Origin: Citrobacter sp. 18056
GTDB taxonomy: Bacteria > Pseudomonadota > Gammaproteobacteria > Enterobacterales > Enterobacteriaceae
Reading direction: 5' to 3'
Length of the DNA: 64,000 nucleotides
Assembly (NCBI GenBank): GCA_902706235.1
Contig: CACSJR010000017.1
Location: 54,566-118,565, forward strand
Below, piece after piece: positions 1 to 8,911 of the stretch. Position numbers and translations under genes: made by a program. Position 1 is the stretch's first letter. Each line of letters starts with the position of its first letter. Under the pieces are notes generated by a model that ran no database searches, was not told where the DNA came from, and was given only the letters and a program-made list of their open reading frames with translations.

Positions 1-125
1 CGTACGGTTTATCAGCATGATGGACAGGCGAGACCATAGACATATCACTGCTATACGTTGGAATGACGTATGTTTACTGGGGGCAGCGGTATGTCATATG
101 GATATTTCCCCGGTCAGGACAAGCG
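1..125 (+). promoter_or_regulatory. mntP leader with 3' part of yybP-ykoY Mn2+ riboswitch
   Basis: The leader of mntP is known in enterobacteria to hold a manganese-sensing yybP-ykoY riboswitch. The window opens inside it: GGACAGGCGAGACC at about 23-36 fits the conserved 3' strand of that fold, while the 5' GGGGAGUAG strand would lie off the left edge. The rest of the leader (40-115) is rich in short self-complementary pieces around ATACGT/ACGTAT that could form the expression stem. The call rests on the partial motif plus the gene it precedes. Confidence 0.6.
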
Positions 126-692
126 ATGAATCTCTCAGCCACTATCCTACTCGCCTTTGGTATGTCGATGGACGCCTTTGCCGTCTCGATAAGCAAAGGT
201 GCATCTCTGCACAAACCAAAGTTCTCTGAAGCACTGCGTACCGGTCTTATTTTTGGCTGCGTTGAAGCTATCACCCCGCTTGTTGGCTGGGGTATGGGCA
301 TGCTCGCCAGCCAGTTCGTGCTCGAATGGAACCACTGGATTGCCTTCGTACTGTTAGTTTTCCTTGGCGGTCGAATGCTGATTGAAGGTTGGCGTGGGAA
401 TGAAGATAGCGAAGAAAAAGCCCCGACTCGCCACGGTTTCTGGCTGCTGGTGACGACGGCAATTGCCACCAGCCTCGATGCGATGGCTGTGGGTGTAGGT
501 CTTGCCTTCTTACAGGTGAATATCATTTACACCGCGTTGGCCATTGGCTGTGCAACGCTGGTGATGACGACGATTGGAATGATGGTCGGCCGCTTTATTG
601 GGCCCCTGTTGGGCAAACGCGCCGAGATGCTCGGCGGTATCGTGCTGATTGGCATTGGCGTCCAGATCCTCTGGAGCCACTTCACGGGTTAA
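126..692 (+). CDS. mntP: Mn2+ efflux pump MntP
   Basis: MntP exports Mn2+ across the inner membrane and protects against manganese excess. The protein has 188 residues, the usual family length, with six hydrophobic segments in two similar halves, each carrying the family's signature acidic motif: MSMDAFA near residue 14 and TSLDAMAVG near residue 119. The ATG at 126 is chosen because it gives the conserved start [12 protein letters not shown]; an in-frame ATG 21 codons upstream lies inside the riboswitch leader. The gene converges on rlmA and the two stop codons share four bases. Expression should be raised by Mn2+ through the leader. Confidence 0.96.
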   Translation: MNLSATILLAFGMSMDAFAVSISKGASLHKPKFSEALRTGLIFGCVEAITPLVGWGMGMLASQFVLEWNHWIAFVLLVFLGGRMLIEGWRGNEDSEEKAPTRHGFWLLVTTAIATSLDAMAVGVGLAFLQVNIIYTALAIGCATLVMTTIGMMVGRFIGPLLGKRAEMLGGIVLIGIGVQILWSHFTG

Positions 693-1483
693 TCGTTCCG
701 CTGCCAGACCTGAATAAGAAAATCAGTCTGGCAGTCAAATGTTTCAAGCCCTGCCAGTTCTTCCCACACTTCCGGTTTTGCGCGCCAGGCAAATGGGGTC
801 ATTTGCAGCAGCGCCACGGCTTCGCTTCCCGATAAGGTCATCGGATACGCCAGTTGTTTCTGCTCCACTTTCTCAAAACCCGGTAACGCTTCGCTGTTCG
901 CGTCATGCAAACGAATCTCGTCGTAGATAAGCCCTTTCAGTTCCATCAGATGTCGTGGTCCTGGCGTCGCGGTGATCACCACGCCACCCGGCTTTACAAC
1001 TCGTTCCAGCTCCTGTGGATTACACGGGGCGTAAATTCGCACGACCGCATCCATGCAGGCATCGCTAAAAGGCAGGCGTTGGCTGGAAGCCACGCAAAAC
1101 TCCACCTGAGAATAGCGCTTCGCGCCGTAACGCACGGCGGTTTTGGATACGTCCAGGCCCCAGGTGTGCTCGGCGAGCGCCGCAAAGGCGTGCGTGTAAT
1201 AGCCTTCGCCACAGCCAATATCGAGAATGTTTTTCGGTGAAGAATGTTTGAGAATGTCGCTGATGGCATCGCGCAGCGGCTGATAATGGCCCGCGTCAAG
1301 AAAGGCGCGACGTGCCTGCATCATTTCCGCGCTGTCACCCGGATCGCGCGACCGCTTGTGCTGCACCGGCAACAGATTAATGTACCCTTCTTTCGCCAGG
1401 TCGAACTGGTGACGCTGAGGGCAAATGTAGCTGTTGTTGTGGCGCTCAAGCGGCGCATGACAAAGAGGACAACTCCAGGACAT
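689..1483 (-). CDS. rlmA: 23S rRNA (guanine-745-N1)-methyltransferase RlmA
   Basis: RlmA methylates N1 of G745 in helix 35 of 23S rRNA, using S-adenosylmethionine. The 264-residue protein starts with a zinc finger (Cys5, Cys8, Cys21 and His25 in CPLCHAPL...CPQRHQF), followed by a class I Rossmann methyltransferase fold with the SAM motif [10 protein letters not shown] around residues 91-100. A GGAGT ribosome binding site precedes the ATG at 1483. It lies between mntP (convergent) and the FtsI paralog, as in related genomes. A 9-bp inverted repeat at about 1503-1532 sits between it and the FtsI-like stop. Confidence 0.95.
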   Translation of the reverse strand: MSWSCPLCHAPLERHNNSYICPQRHQFDLAKEGYINLLPVQHKRSRDPGDSAEMMQARRAFLDAGHYQPLRDAISDILKHSSPKNILDIGCGEGYYTHAFAALAEHTWGLDVSKTAVRYGAKRYSQVEFCVASSQRLPFSDACMDAVVRIYAPCNPQELERVVKPGGVVITATPGPRHLMELKGLIYDEIRLHDANSEALPGFEKVEQKQLAYPMTLSGSEAVALLQMTPFAWRAKPEVWEELAGLETFDCQTDFLIQVWQRND

Positions 1484-1545
1484 GATGACTCCGATATCAT
1501 TGAAAGGGCGAAAGTGTAACGCTATTCGCCCTTCAGGTGAATGGA

Positions 1546-3279
1546 TTACCGCGCGGGAGCGAGTGTGTCGTTGTGATGCGTGACGATTAAGTTCGGTGAG
1601 CCAGGAGCCAGTCCGTCTGGCATCACGTTTTCGAGACGCAAAACGTCGCCCATGATTTGGCTGAATACCGGCGCGGCAACCGCACCACCGTAGTATTTAC
1701 CATTCTCAGGATCGTTTATCACCACCACCAGCGCATATTTCGGGTTACTGGCCGGGGCGACACCTGCCGTGTAAGCAATATATTTGTCGATATATTTACC
1801 ATCCGGACCGATTTTTTTCGCCGTCCCGGTTTTCACCGCCACGCGATAGTCATTAACTGCGGCCTTGATTCCGCCGCCGCCGGGCAGCGCCACGCTTTCC
1901 ATCATGTGCTCTACCTGATGCACAATTTCATCAGACATGACCCGATGGCCCATCACTGGCGGATCGATACGCGTAATAGACAAGGGACGAGAGATCCCGA
2001 AGCCACCGATCGTCGCGTAAACGTGCGCCAACTGAAGCGGCGTGATCATCAGACCGTAGCCGAAGGAAAATGTCGCCCTGTCGAGCTTTCCCCAGGAACG
2101 ACGATTCGGCAGAAAACCCTGGCTTTCACCGGTTAAGCCCAACCCGGTCGGTTGGCCAAAGCCGAAGCCTTTGTAGGTATCAAGCAGGCGTTGAATCGGC
2201 ATCGCCAGAGAAAGATGCGACACGCCGGTATCACTCGATTTTTGCAGAATGCCGGTGAGGCTCAGCTCAGGGTAGTAGCCCACGTCACGAATGCGGTGAC
2301 CATCCAGGGTGTACGGATGGGTATCAACCACGCTGTCAGGGCGAACAATACCCTGCTGCAATGCGGTCATGATGACCAAAGGTTTAACCGTTGAGCCCGG
2401 CTCAAAGGTGTCGCTGATCGCGCGGTTACGGAAATCATCCAGCGTGGCTTTTTCACGGTTGTTTGGGTTGAAATCCGGATAGCTTGCCATCGCCAAAATT
2501 TCGCCGGTATCAATTCGAATCAACACAGACGCACCGGATTCAGCTTTATTCCAGCGCACGGCGTTGTCCAGCGCATCTTCAGTGACCGTCTGCAAACGCT
2601 CATCAATGCTGAGTTGTAGGTTATGCGCAGGGACCGCGGCCTGTTCAGTCAGATTTTCAATCACGTTCCCATGGCGGTCTTTTCGCACCAGTCGCAGACC
2701 TGGTTTGCCCTGCATTTGCGCGTTAAAGCTTTTTTCAACGCCTTCAATGCCCTGGTCATCAATGTTGGTGAAGCCGATAAGATTGGCAGCAACGTGACCG
2801 GCAGGATAAAAACGGCGTGATTCTTCACGAAGATTAATGCCTGGTAGATGGAGTTTATCAATCCAGGCTGCCTGCTGCGGATCGACCTGACGCGCAAGAT
2901 AAAGGAAACGGGAATGCGGATGCTGAGTGATTTTAGACGTCAGATCAGACAATGAGGTGTGTAAGGCATTAGCCAGCGCCTGCCAGCGCGCGCTGTAACC
3001 GACGCCACCTTTCGAGAGCAGCGTTTGTGGATCAACCCAGATTGCGCTAACGGGTACGCTCACCGCCAACGGGCGCCCTTCTCTGTCGATGATCATCCCA
3101 CGAGGAACATCGATGGGTTCTTCACGTAAAGAACGCATATCTTCTTGTTTTACCAGATTATCTGGCGAAATTATTTGTAGCCAACCTACGCGGGCCAACA
3201 GCAGCCCCAGACAACAACAAATACCTAAACACACCAGGCCAAAACGGACTGGGGTGAAGTGACGGCGATGGTTTTGCAC
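1546..3279 (-). CDS. FtsI/PBP3 paralog (PBP3SAL-like septal transpeptidase)
   Basis: A class B penicillin-binding protein of 577 residues: short cytoplasmic tail, one membrane anchor (about 13-32), pedestal domain (about 50-200) and C-terminal DD-transpeptidase domain. The active-site boxes are STVK (Ser296, Lys299) and KTG (483-485). The middle box reads SSD (348-350) where E. coli FtsI has SSN. The true ftsI belongs to the dcw cluster, so this is a second copy. Position between rlmA and cspC matches PBP3SAL of Salmonella, an alternative division enzyme known to work in acid. The same role here is inferred from position and family; acid regulation cannot be read from the sequence. Confidence 0.88.
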   Translation of the reverse strand: MQNHRRHFTPVRFGLVCLGICCCLGLLLARVGWLQIISPDNLVKQEDMRSLREEPIDVPRGMIIDREGRPLAVSVPVSAIWVDPQTLLSKGGVGYSARWQALANALHTSLSDLTSKITQHPHSRFLYLARQVDPQQAAWIDKLHLPGINLREESRRFYPAGHVAANLIGFTNIDDQGIEGVEKSFNAQMQGKPGLRLVRKDRHGNVIENLTEQAAVPAHNLQLSIDERLQTVTEDALDNAVRWNKAESGASVLIRIDTGEILAMASYPDFNPNNREKATLDDFRNRAISDTFEPGSTVKPLVIMTALQQGIVRPDSVVDTHPYTLDGHRIRDVGYYPELSLTGILQKSSDTGVSHLSLAMPIQRLLDTYKGFGFGQPTGLGLTGESQGFLPNRRSWGKLDRATFSFGYGLMITPLQLAHVYATIGGFGISRPLSITRIDPPVMGHRVMSDEIVHQVEHMMESVALPGGGGIKAAVNDYRVAVKTGTAKKIGPDGKYIDKYIAYTAGVAPASNPKYALVVVINDPENGKYYGGAVAAPVFSQIMGDVLRLENVMPDGLAPGSPNLIVTHHNDTLAPAR

Positions 3280-3420
3280 TCCGGCTCCCGATTATGATTT
3301 ACAACCCAATGATTTAACGTGAAAAGGGGTCGGGATGAGCGATAAACAATGCTAATAACGATGTGGTTTTGCAACAAAGCGCGACTGCGGGGGTCTGACG
3401 GACATACTCAGAAACAAATG

Positions 3421-3446
3421 TAAAAAGCCCCGCTAGTGCGAGGCTT
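3421..3446 (-). terminator. Rho-independent terminator after cspC
   Basis: Read on the minus strand, AAAGCCTCGC and GCGGGGCTTT form a stem with a four-base loop and one mismatch, followed by a T-run (TTTTTAC). It lies 36 bases past the cspC stop. Confidence 0.85.
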
Positions 3447-3481
3447 TATGGCTGATGTCAAATGAGATCAGTGTATTCGAA

Positions 3482-3691
3482 TCAGATAGCAGTTACGTTA
3501 ACTGCAGCTGGGCCTTTCTGGCCGTCCTGAATTTCGAACTCAACGTTCTGGCCTTCAGCCAGAGTTTTGAAGCCGTTACCCTGGATTGCAGAGAAATGTA
3601 CGAATACATCTTTGCTACCGTCTGCAGGAGTAATGAAGCCAAAACCTTTAGACTCGTTGAACCACTTAACTTGACCTTTAATCTTTGCCAT
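3482..3691 (-). CDS. cspC: Cold-shock-family RNA-binding protein CspC
   Basis: CspC is a constitutive cold-shock-domain protein that binds and stabilises mRNAs, including rpoS mRNA, and acts as a transcription antiterminator. The 69-residue sequence appears identical to E. coli CspC as recalled, with both RNA-binding motifs KGFGFI (RNP1) and VFVHF (RNP2). The start at 3691 follows an AAGGA site and gives the conserved [10 protein letters not shown]; the ATG two codons upstream overlaps the ribosome binding spacer. It is the second gene of the yobF-cspC operon. Confidence 0.97.
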
Positions 3692-3731
3692 TTGCAAAAT
3701 TCCTTAGAGTGTTTTCTTCGCCCGAGGGCAC

Positions 3732-3848
3732 TTACATAGCTAAAACTGAGACATTACTGCATGAGGCACTAATATAAGGTTCGGCAGAGAAGCGGTATTC
3801 AACGACAACGTGTTTACTCAGGACTTCTTTACTGAAAATGCCACACAT
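3732..3848 (-). CDS. yobF: Small stress-associated protein YobF
   Basis: A 38-codon gene just upstream of cspC that encodes [13 protein letters not shown] at its start and a core like E. coli YobF ([17 protein letters not shown]). YobF is a small protein whose level rises in heat shock and other stress; its activity is unknown. Here the frame ends right after VSVLAM, about nine residues earlier than the E. coli protein as recalled. The 40-base gap to cspC supports one transcript. The close match over the first 37 residues argues against chance. Confidence 0.8.
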   Translation of the reverse strand: MCGIFSKEVLSKHVVVEYRFSAEPYISASCSNVSVLAM

Positions 3849-4455
3849 AGACAGAACTGTACCTCGTTTAACCCAAAACGTGTTATCACATACTACGTAA
3901 ATAATGGCAAGCCGTTTTTAAACATGTCTCGATCGGTCGCACATAACATCGCATTAAGCGATGATCATCTGCACAATTATGCGAAGTTTCATCACTTATC
4001 CGACCATCGACCATACCGTCACAAGCCCGTCAGACTGCGTATTTTTACGACTTTTTTACCATAGCTCAACGTGTTTACTTCTGCCAGTCTGTCTGCGTGC
4101 AAACGCAACATTTTCCTATAGTTAGACATTTTTGTGCATAAATATGCTTCAATCCTGGCCACTCTCACATATAAAGCGCAGACTAATCATCAATATTAAA
4201 TATTATTGATGCTGCACCGTAATAATGAAAATTTGATGACAGCGCTTCATGATGGGGCAATAAAAACGTTTCGATAAATTGTGATAACGCTTTAATGGAT
4301 AACGTAAAAGAATTAAAAACTTTTGAAGGAGAGCATGGACAAATAGCAAGAAGGGTATGAGACCAAAAAGTGATAAAGCATAATAATAAGTTATAGCAAT
4401 GCATTACGAAATTGAGCATCCCGGCAGTCAATCTGTTCGACCACCGGGAAGGCTA
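3849..4455. other. A+T-rich gene-free stretch between yobF and yebO
   Basis: No convincing gene was found in these 607 bases on either strand. The yobF-cspC promoter and a long leader should lie here, reading leftward. Short open frames are A+T-rich, lack ribosome binding sites and resemble nothing known to me. Confidence 0.6.
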
Positions 4456-4755
4456 TCAGCGTTCCGCCACCAGACGGATAAAATCATCATCGCTGTCCTG
4501 CGGCTCTGCCTGGACTTGTTCTGCAGGTTTCACCGGCGTTTCTTTCTCCGGTTCATTTGCTTCACACAGGCGACGCAGTAATGCATTTTGACGCTTTTGC
4601 TGATCCAGCAGCGCTTCCAGAAGTTCTATCTGTTCGTTTGCTCGCGAACTGGCGCGGTTTACGAAAAACCACAGGGCCAGCCCGATGACCAGTACCAGCA
4701 AGGAGATTGCCAGCGAGGCCAAATTCAGCATTCCGGAATTCATTAAATCAACCAT
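4456..4755 (-). CDS. yebO: Small membrane protein YebO
   Basis: A 99-residue inner-membrane protein with one N-terminal membrane segment (about residues 10-32), then a coiled-coil-like stretch (EQIELLEALLDQQKRQNALL) conserved with E. coli YebO, an acidic linker, and the conserved C-terminus RLVAER. The function is unknown. The start at 4755 has a GAGGTG site seven bases upstream; a second ATG at 4743 has poorer spacing. It lies next to mgrB, as in E. coli. Confidence 0.9.
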   Translation of the reverse strand: MVDLMNSGMLNLASLAISLLVLVIGLALWFFVNRASSRANEQIELLEALLDQQKRQNALLRRLCEANEPEKETPVKPAEQVQAEPQDSDDDFIRLVAER

Positions 4756-4829
4756 TTCACCACCTCAAATTGGAGCCATCATTCTACCACTCGGCGGCAT
4801 GAGGAAGGAAATCTCCTATGAGAAAATCT

Positions 4830-4976
4830 TTACCAGGGAATGAATTTATTGATGGTGCAAATACCGCTGAAAAATTGCACATCCTGATCGCACAACACGT
4901 TAATCATCTGAGTCCACAGTAATAGACAGGCAATCAGAAAGATAACCGCCAGGATGACCCACCGTAACTTTTTCAC
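4830..4976 (-). CDS. mgrB: PhoQ feedback inhibitor MgrB
   Basis: MgrB is a small bitopic inner-membrane protein that binds the sensor kinase PhoQ and damps the PhoPQ response; its loss gives polymyxin resistance in Klebsiella and relatives. The frame here is intact: positive N-terminus (VKKLRW), one membrane segment, and the periplasmic tail with all three conserved cysteines, in [14 protein letters not shown] and the membrane-side IACLLLW. It uses a GTG start and encodes 48 residues, one more than the usual 47, the extra residue being in the membrane segment. The end FIPW is conserved. A GGAG site lies upstream. Confidence 0.93.
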   Translation of the reverse strand: MKKLRWVILAVIFLIACLLLWTQMINVLCDQDVQFFSGICTINKFIPW

Positions 4977-5008
4977 TCCACTCTCCGGGTAACCATATTT
5001 GTTAACAG

Positions 5009-5041
5009 ATTAGCACGCTAACCTTAAACCGTGGCTAACTG
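5009..5041 (-). promoter_or_regulatory. Candidate PhoP-box promoter of mgrB
   Basis: On the minus strand a perfect PhoP half-site, GGTTTA (5025-5030), follows a weak half-site CAGTTA (5036-5041) with five bases between, the expected layout. A -10-like GCTAAT (5009-5014) lies ten bases downstream, about 32 bases before the mgrB start. PhoP control of mgrB is established in E. coli; assignment of these bases is inference because one half-site is poor. Confidence 0.4.
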
Positions 5042-5135
5042 TAATGGAGTCGCTTCATTTTAGGAATCATCGACTTGTTTCAGGGCATGAACGAACTACT
5101 CTATTGTACAGGAAGAAACAAAAACGAGGCATATG

Positions 5136-5375
5136 ATGCGTTTTACGATTCGTGCAATTATTGTACTGGCTATTATTTGGATTGCTTTGCTTTCAACCGG
5201 CTACGGTGTGCTGATGGGCAGCACTGAAAACGTAGGCGGATTAGGATTACAGTGTAAATATCTCACCGCACGTGGTACCAGCACCGCGCAATATGTTCAC
5301 ACTGACAGCGGGATTATTGGCATTACTGACTGCCCTCTCCTGCGTAAAAGCACAACGGTTGTCGATAAGGGATAA
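5136..5375 (+). CDS. yobH: Uncharacterised small exported or membrane protein YobH
   Basis: A 79-residue protein with an N-terminal hydrophobic segment (about 5-25) that acts as a signal sequence or anchor, then a short conserved domain with LGLQCKYLTARGTST and TDCPLLRKS, matching E. coli YobH. Its function is unknown. Two adjacent ATGs occur at 5133 and 5136; the second has better spacing to GAGG and gives the E. coli-like MRF start. The gene is divergent from mgrB and ends before its own terminator. Confidence 0.88.
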   Translation: MRFTIRAIIVLAIIWIALLSTGYGVLMGSTENVGGLGLQCKYLTARGTSTAQYVHTDSGIIGITDCPLLRKSTTVVDKG

Positions 5376-5394
5376 TCGGACACCACAAACATAG

Positions 5395-5419
5395 AACGCC
5401 GCTTATTGCGGCGTTTTTT
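5395..5419 (+). terminator. Terminator of yobH
   Basis: AACGCCGC and GCGGCGTT form a perfect 8-bp stem around TTATT, followed by TTTTTA. Confidence 0.9.
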
Positions 5420-5432
5420 ATGGACGCGTTTC

Positions 5433-6224
5433 TCAGAATGGATAGTCGTTGTAACCCATCTGCTCAGAAATCTTACGCGCCGCCGTGTGCAGCATGCTGA
5501 CGTACTCGTGCAGACGCTCCTCAGAGAAACGCAGAGTCGGGAAGGAAATGCTCAGCCCCGCAATCACCACGCCGAAGCGGTCAAACACCGGCACACCGAT
5601 GCAACGCAGCCCCTCTTCCTGCTCTTCATTATCTTCGCCATAACCTTGCTCACGCACCACATCCAGCAGCGGTAACAGCTCTTCAGTATCGGCGATAGTC
5701 CGCTCGGTGCTGCGCTTATACTCAACGTGCTCGAGGATCTGTTTTACTTCCTCACGGTCACGCCACGCCAACAGCACTTTACCAATTGCCGTGCTGTACA
5801 GTGGATTGCGACGGCCAATGCGGGAGTACATTCGCAGGTTATACATTGAGTCAATTTTATGGATGTAGACGATGCTGTCTTCATCCAGCGCGCCCAGGTG
5901 AATGGTTTCTTTCGTCAAACGAGAAAGTTCACGCATCTGGATATCCGCACTGCGGATGAGATCGACGTTTTGCAGCGAGCGCGCACCCAGCTCAAACAGT
6001 TTCAGGGTCAAAGAGTATTTCTCTGATTCGCCTTCCTGTGCCACGTAGCCCAACGATTTCATGGTCTGTAAAAAGCGATAAACCGTGCTTTTTGACATCA
6101 TTACGCGCTGTGAAAGCTCAGTTATCCCTATCTCACGCTCTTCGCCAAGCGCTTGCAAAATGCCAAAAACCTTCAACACCGAAGAGACAGAATCTGGCTG
6201 TTTATCCAAATCTGCAACTGCCAT
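5433..6224 (-). CDS. kdgR: IclR-family repressor KdgR
   Basis: KdgR represses pectin and hexuronate catabolism genes, including eda, and is released by 2-keto-3-deoxygluconate. The 263-residue protein has an N-terminal winged helix-turn-helix (about 15-80, ITELSQRVMMSKSTVYRF) and a C-terminal IclR effector domain (about 90-260) with the conserved STAIGKVLLAW and GLRCIGVPVFD segments. It is divergent from yebQ, as in E. coli. Its metabolic target eda lies 28 kb to the right. Confidence 0.95.
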   Translation of the reverse strand: MAVADLDKQPDSVSSVLKVFGILQALGEEREIGITELSQRVMMSKSTVYRFLQTMKSLGYVAQEGESEKYSLTLKLFELGARSLQNVDLIRSADIQMRELSRLTKETIHLGALDEDSIVYIHKIDSMYNLRMYSRIGRRNPLYSTAIGKVLLAWRDREEVKQILEHVEYKRSTERTIADTEELLPLLDVVREQGYGEDNEEQEEGLRCIGVPVFDRFGVVIAGLSISFPTLRFSEERLHEYVSMLHTAARKISEQMGYNDYPF

Positions 6225-6357
6225 TTATCACCTCATCGCGACTGTTTTATAAAATTCAGAACTGTTTTTTATTATAATTTCGCGCGCCGTCCGCCGCAAT
6301 CACTCTTCTGCATCTTCGTTACAAATCTGCGACATACTGCCGAATAATCAATGCTAA

Positions 6358-6379
6358 AATCATTATCTGCATAATGATT
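6358..6379 (+). promoter_or_regulatory. Perfect 9-bp inverted repeat upstream of yebQ
   Basis: AATCATTAT and ATAATGATT are exact inverted repeats separated by CTGC, 22 bases before the yebQ start. There is no T-run, so it is a likelier operator than terminator. The neighbouring AATGATTTCATT weakly resembles half of a KdgR site, but the regulator cannot be named from sequence. Confidence 0.45.
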
Positions 6380-6401
6380 TCATTAAAGACGCATTTTTCA
6401 C

Positions 6402-7775
6402 ATGGAAAAAACAGCTCCTGATGGTTTGCCATTGCCGCAACGCTATGGCGCCATTCTGACGATCGTGCTTGGTATTTCGATGGCCGTCCTTGACGGTGCC
6501 ATTGCCAACGTCGCCCTTCCCACTATTGCTACCGACCTTAACGCCTCTCCCGCCGCGTCTATCTGGATAGTTAACGCCTACCAAATCGCGATTGTTATCT
6601 CGCTGCTGACCCTGGCATTTCTCGGCGATATGTTCGGCTATCGCCGAATTTACAAATGCGGCCTGGTGGTCTTCACCTGCACGTCGCTGATTTGCGCCCT
6701 TTCGCACTCCCTGGAAATGCTGACGCTAGCCCGCGTGGCGCAGGGTCTGGGAGGCGCTGCGTTGATGAGCGTCAACACGGCGTTGATACGCCTCATTTAT
6801 CCGCAGCGCTTTCTCGGTCGCGGGATGGGAATCAACTCGTTTATTGTGGCCGTTTCCTCTGCCGCAGGACCAACTATTGCCGCAGCAATTTTATCCGTGG
6901 CATCCTGGCAGTGGCTGTTCCTGATTAACGTCCCGCTCGGGATCGTGGCGTTTGTTTTGGCCATGCGTTATCTGCCGTCTAACGGTGCCCGCAGCCAGGC
7001 ATCACGTTTCGATCTGCCGAGTGCGGTCATGAACGCTTTAACCTTCGGTTTACTGATAACGGCACTCAGCAGCTTTGCCCAAGGGCAGTCTCTGCTACTG
7101 GTGCTGAGTGAAGTGGTGGCAATGCTGGTTATCGGGTTTTTCTTTGTGCGTCGCCAGTTGAAGCTGCCGGTGCCGCTACTACCGGTTGATTTGCTACGTA
7201 TTCCGCTATTTTCACTGTCTATCTGTACCTCGATTTGTTCTTTCTGCGCTCAGATGCTGGCTCTGGTTTCACTGCCTTTCTTCCTGCAATCGGTTATGGG
7301 CCGCAGTGAAGTTGAAACCGGTCTGCTGCTGACGCCGTGGCCGTTGGCCACCATGGTAATGGCCCCAATTGCAGGTTATCTCATCGAAAAGGTTCACGCC
7401 GGTTTCCTCGGTGCATTGGGTTTGGCGGTAATGGCATGCGGGCTGTTCGCGTTGGCACTGCTGCCCTCTTCGCCACAGAATATCGACATTGTCTGGCGCA
7501 TGATGCTGTGCGGCGCCGGTTTTGGGTTATTCCAGTCTCCGAACAATCACACCATTGTGTCGTCTGCGCCGCGTAATCGCAGCGGTGGCGCAAGCGGAAT
7601 GTTAGGTACTGCTCGTCTGCTGGGGCAAAGTACTGGCGCAGCACTGGTGGCGTTAATGTTTAATCTGTTTGGCACGCACGGGACGCACACTTCGCTTTTA
7701 CTGGCAGGATCCCTTGCGGTTATCGCCGCCATTTTCAGTGGCCTTCGCGTCGCCCAGCCTCGGGCTGTCCCCTGA
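6402..7775 (+). CDS. yebQ: MFS drug:proton antiporter-type transporter YebQ
   Basis: A 457-residue major facilitator of the DHA2/EmrB-QacA group, predicted to export small molecules using proton motive force. Family signs are the TM1 motif MAVLDGAIANVALPTI, motif A-like GDMFGYRRIY after TM2, motif B-like RVAQGLGGAALM, and motif C-like SSAAGPTIAAA in TM5. About 13-14 hydrophobic segments are visible. No substrate is known for YebQ. It sits divergent from kdgR behind an inverted repeat, which suggests that its expression may be tied to KdgR or another local regulator. Confidence 0.9.
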   Translation: MEKTAPDGLPLPQRYGAILTIVLGISMAVLDGAIANVALPTIATDLNASPAASIWIVNAYQIAIVISLLTLAFLGDMFGYRRIYKCGLVVFTCTSLICALSHSLEMLTLARVAQGLGGAALMSVNTALIRLIYPQRFLGRGMGINSFIVAVSSAAGPTIAAAILSVASWQWLFLINVPLGIVAFVLAMRYLPSNGARSQASRFDLPSAVMNALTFGLLITALSSFAQGQSLLLVLSEVVAMLVIGFFFVRRQLKLPVPLLPVDLLRIPLFSLSICTSICSFCAQMLALVSLPFFLQSVMGRSEVETGLLLTPWPLATMVMAPIAGYLIEKVHAGFLGALGLAVMACGLFALALLPSSPQNIDIVWRMMLCGAGFGLFQSPNNHTIVSSAPRNRSGGASGMLGTARLLGQSTGAALVALMFNLFGTHGTHTSLLLAGSLAVIAAIFSGLRVAQPRAVP

Positions 7776-7785
7776 TCCAGGCGTA

Positions 7786-7815
7786 AAAAAAGCGCCGCTG
7801 AGCGGCGCTTTGCTT
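7786..7815. terminator. Bidirectional terminator between yebQ and htpX
   Basis: AGCGCCGCTGAGCGGCGCT forms a tight hairpin with seven A on the left and TTTGCTTT on the right. It can stop htpX leftward (T-run of seven) and, less strongly, yebQ rightward. Confidence 0.85.
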
Positions 7816-7837
7816 TAAGGGTCGTGCTGTGAATTCG

Positions 7838-8719
7838 TTATTTCAGGTACTCGCCGCTACGCAGCGCTTCGATACGTTTGTCCAGCGGCGGGTGCGTCAT
7901 GAACAGTTCGCTCATGGACTTCGCTTTGCCATTGATACAAAACGCCATCATGCTGCTGGCTTCCTGCGGTTCGTAACTGGTTTTCAGGCGCTGAAGCGCC
8001 GCAATCATTTTCTCGCGGCCCACGAGTTTGGCTGAACCGGCATCGGCGTGGAACTCTCGATGACGGGAGAACCACATGGTGATGATGCTGGCGAGAATAC
8101 CGAACACCAACTCCAGCACTGTCGCTACCGCAAAGTAAATCAGCGGGTTACCGTTGCTGCTTTCACCTTCATCACGGTTGCCGCCCAGGAAACCGGCCGC
8201 AATCTGCGCAATAACACGAGAAATAAAGATAACAAAAGTGTTCACGATGCCCTGAATCAGGGTCATGGTCACCATGTCACCGTTGGCGATGTGGCTGATT
8301 TCGTGCGCGATGACTGCTTCGGCCTCATCACGGCTCATGTTCTGCAACAAGCCCGTACTCACGGCAACCAACGACGCATCACGGCGTGCACCGGTCGCGA
8401 AGGCGTTGATATCCGGCGCGTGATACACTGCAACCTGCGGCATGGCAATACCCGCCTGGCGAGACTGCTGCGCGACGGTGTTCATCAGCCAGCGCTCAGT
8501 TTCATTGCGCGGCTGTTCTATAACCTCACCACCTACCGATTTCAGCGCCATCCATTTCGACATTAATAGCGACACAATCGAGCCACCAAAACCGAAAAGC
8601 AGCGCCATGATAAGCAGGCCCGTCATGCTGCTAGACTGAATTCCTGTCAGGCTTAGCACCAGCCCAAACACGACCATAACCGCCAGGTTGGTCATCAGGA
8701 AGAGCGCGATTCGCATCAT
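7838..8719 (-). CDS. htpX: Inner-membrane zinc protease HtpX
   Basis: HtpX is an M48 metalloprotease that, with FtsH, removes misfolded membrane proteins; it is CpxR-regulated in E. coli. The 293-residue protein has two N-terminal membrane segments (about 5-25 and 33-55), the zinc site HEISH (His139, Glu140, His143), another hydrophobic pair near 155-215, and the downstream glutamate motif in [10 protein letters not shown]. The start at 8719 gives the conserved MMRIALF; an upstream in-frame ATG would add 16 unlike residues. Confidence 0.96.
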   Translation of the reverse strand: MMRIALFLMTNLAVMVVFGLVLSLTGIQSSSMTGLLIMALLFGFGGSIVSLLMSKWMALKSVGGEVIEQPRNETERWLMNTVAQQSRQAGIAMPQVAVYHAPDINAFATGARRDASLVAVSTGLLQNMSRDEAEAVIAHEISHIANGDMVTMTLIQGIVNTFVIFISRVIAQIAAGFLGGNRDEGESSNGNPLIYFAVATVLELVFGILASIITMWFSRHREFHADAGSAKLVGREKMIAALQRLKTSYEPQEASSMMAFCINGKAKSMSELFMTHPPLDKRIEALRSGEYLK

Positions 8720-8871
8720 AATTTTCTTTAACCTCGTTGTAACAAAACGCACTATGCGATTACCCATATGGTATGGGTCTTACGCCAATTTTCAACTATC
8801 AGAGGTCGCTAAGTCACGAGAAAAACACAACTTTACATTGTGTTGCATCTCGCTGACGCACGCTTTAGAAA

Positions 8872-8905
8872 GGAAAAAAAACAGGCACAATTTCATGTGC
8901 CTGTT
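8872..8905 (-). terminator. Terminator of prc
   Basis: On the minus strand AACAGGCACA and TGTGCCTGTT form a perfect 10-bp stem with a six-base loop, followed by a run of eight T. It lies right after the prc stop. Confidence 0.92.
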
Positions 8906-8911
8906 GGGGGG

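Noticed and set aside
1503..1532. Hairpin between rlmA and the FtsI paralog as terminator
   Set aside because: The 9-bp stem has no T-run on either strand; it was left as a structural note only.
3455..3739. A 94-codon plus-strand frame over cspC
   Set aside because: Antisense of the extremely conserved cspC; no independent evidence.
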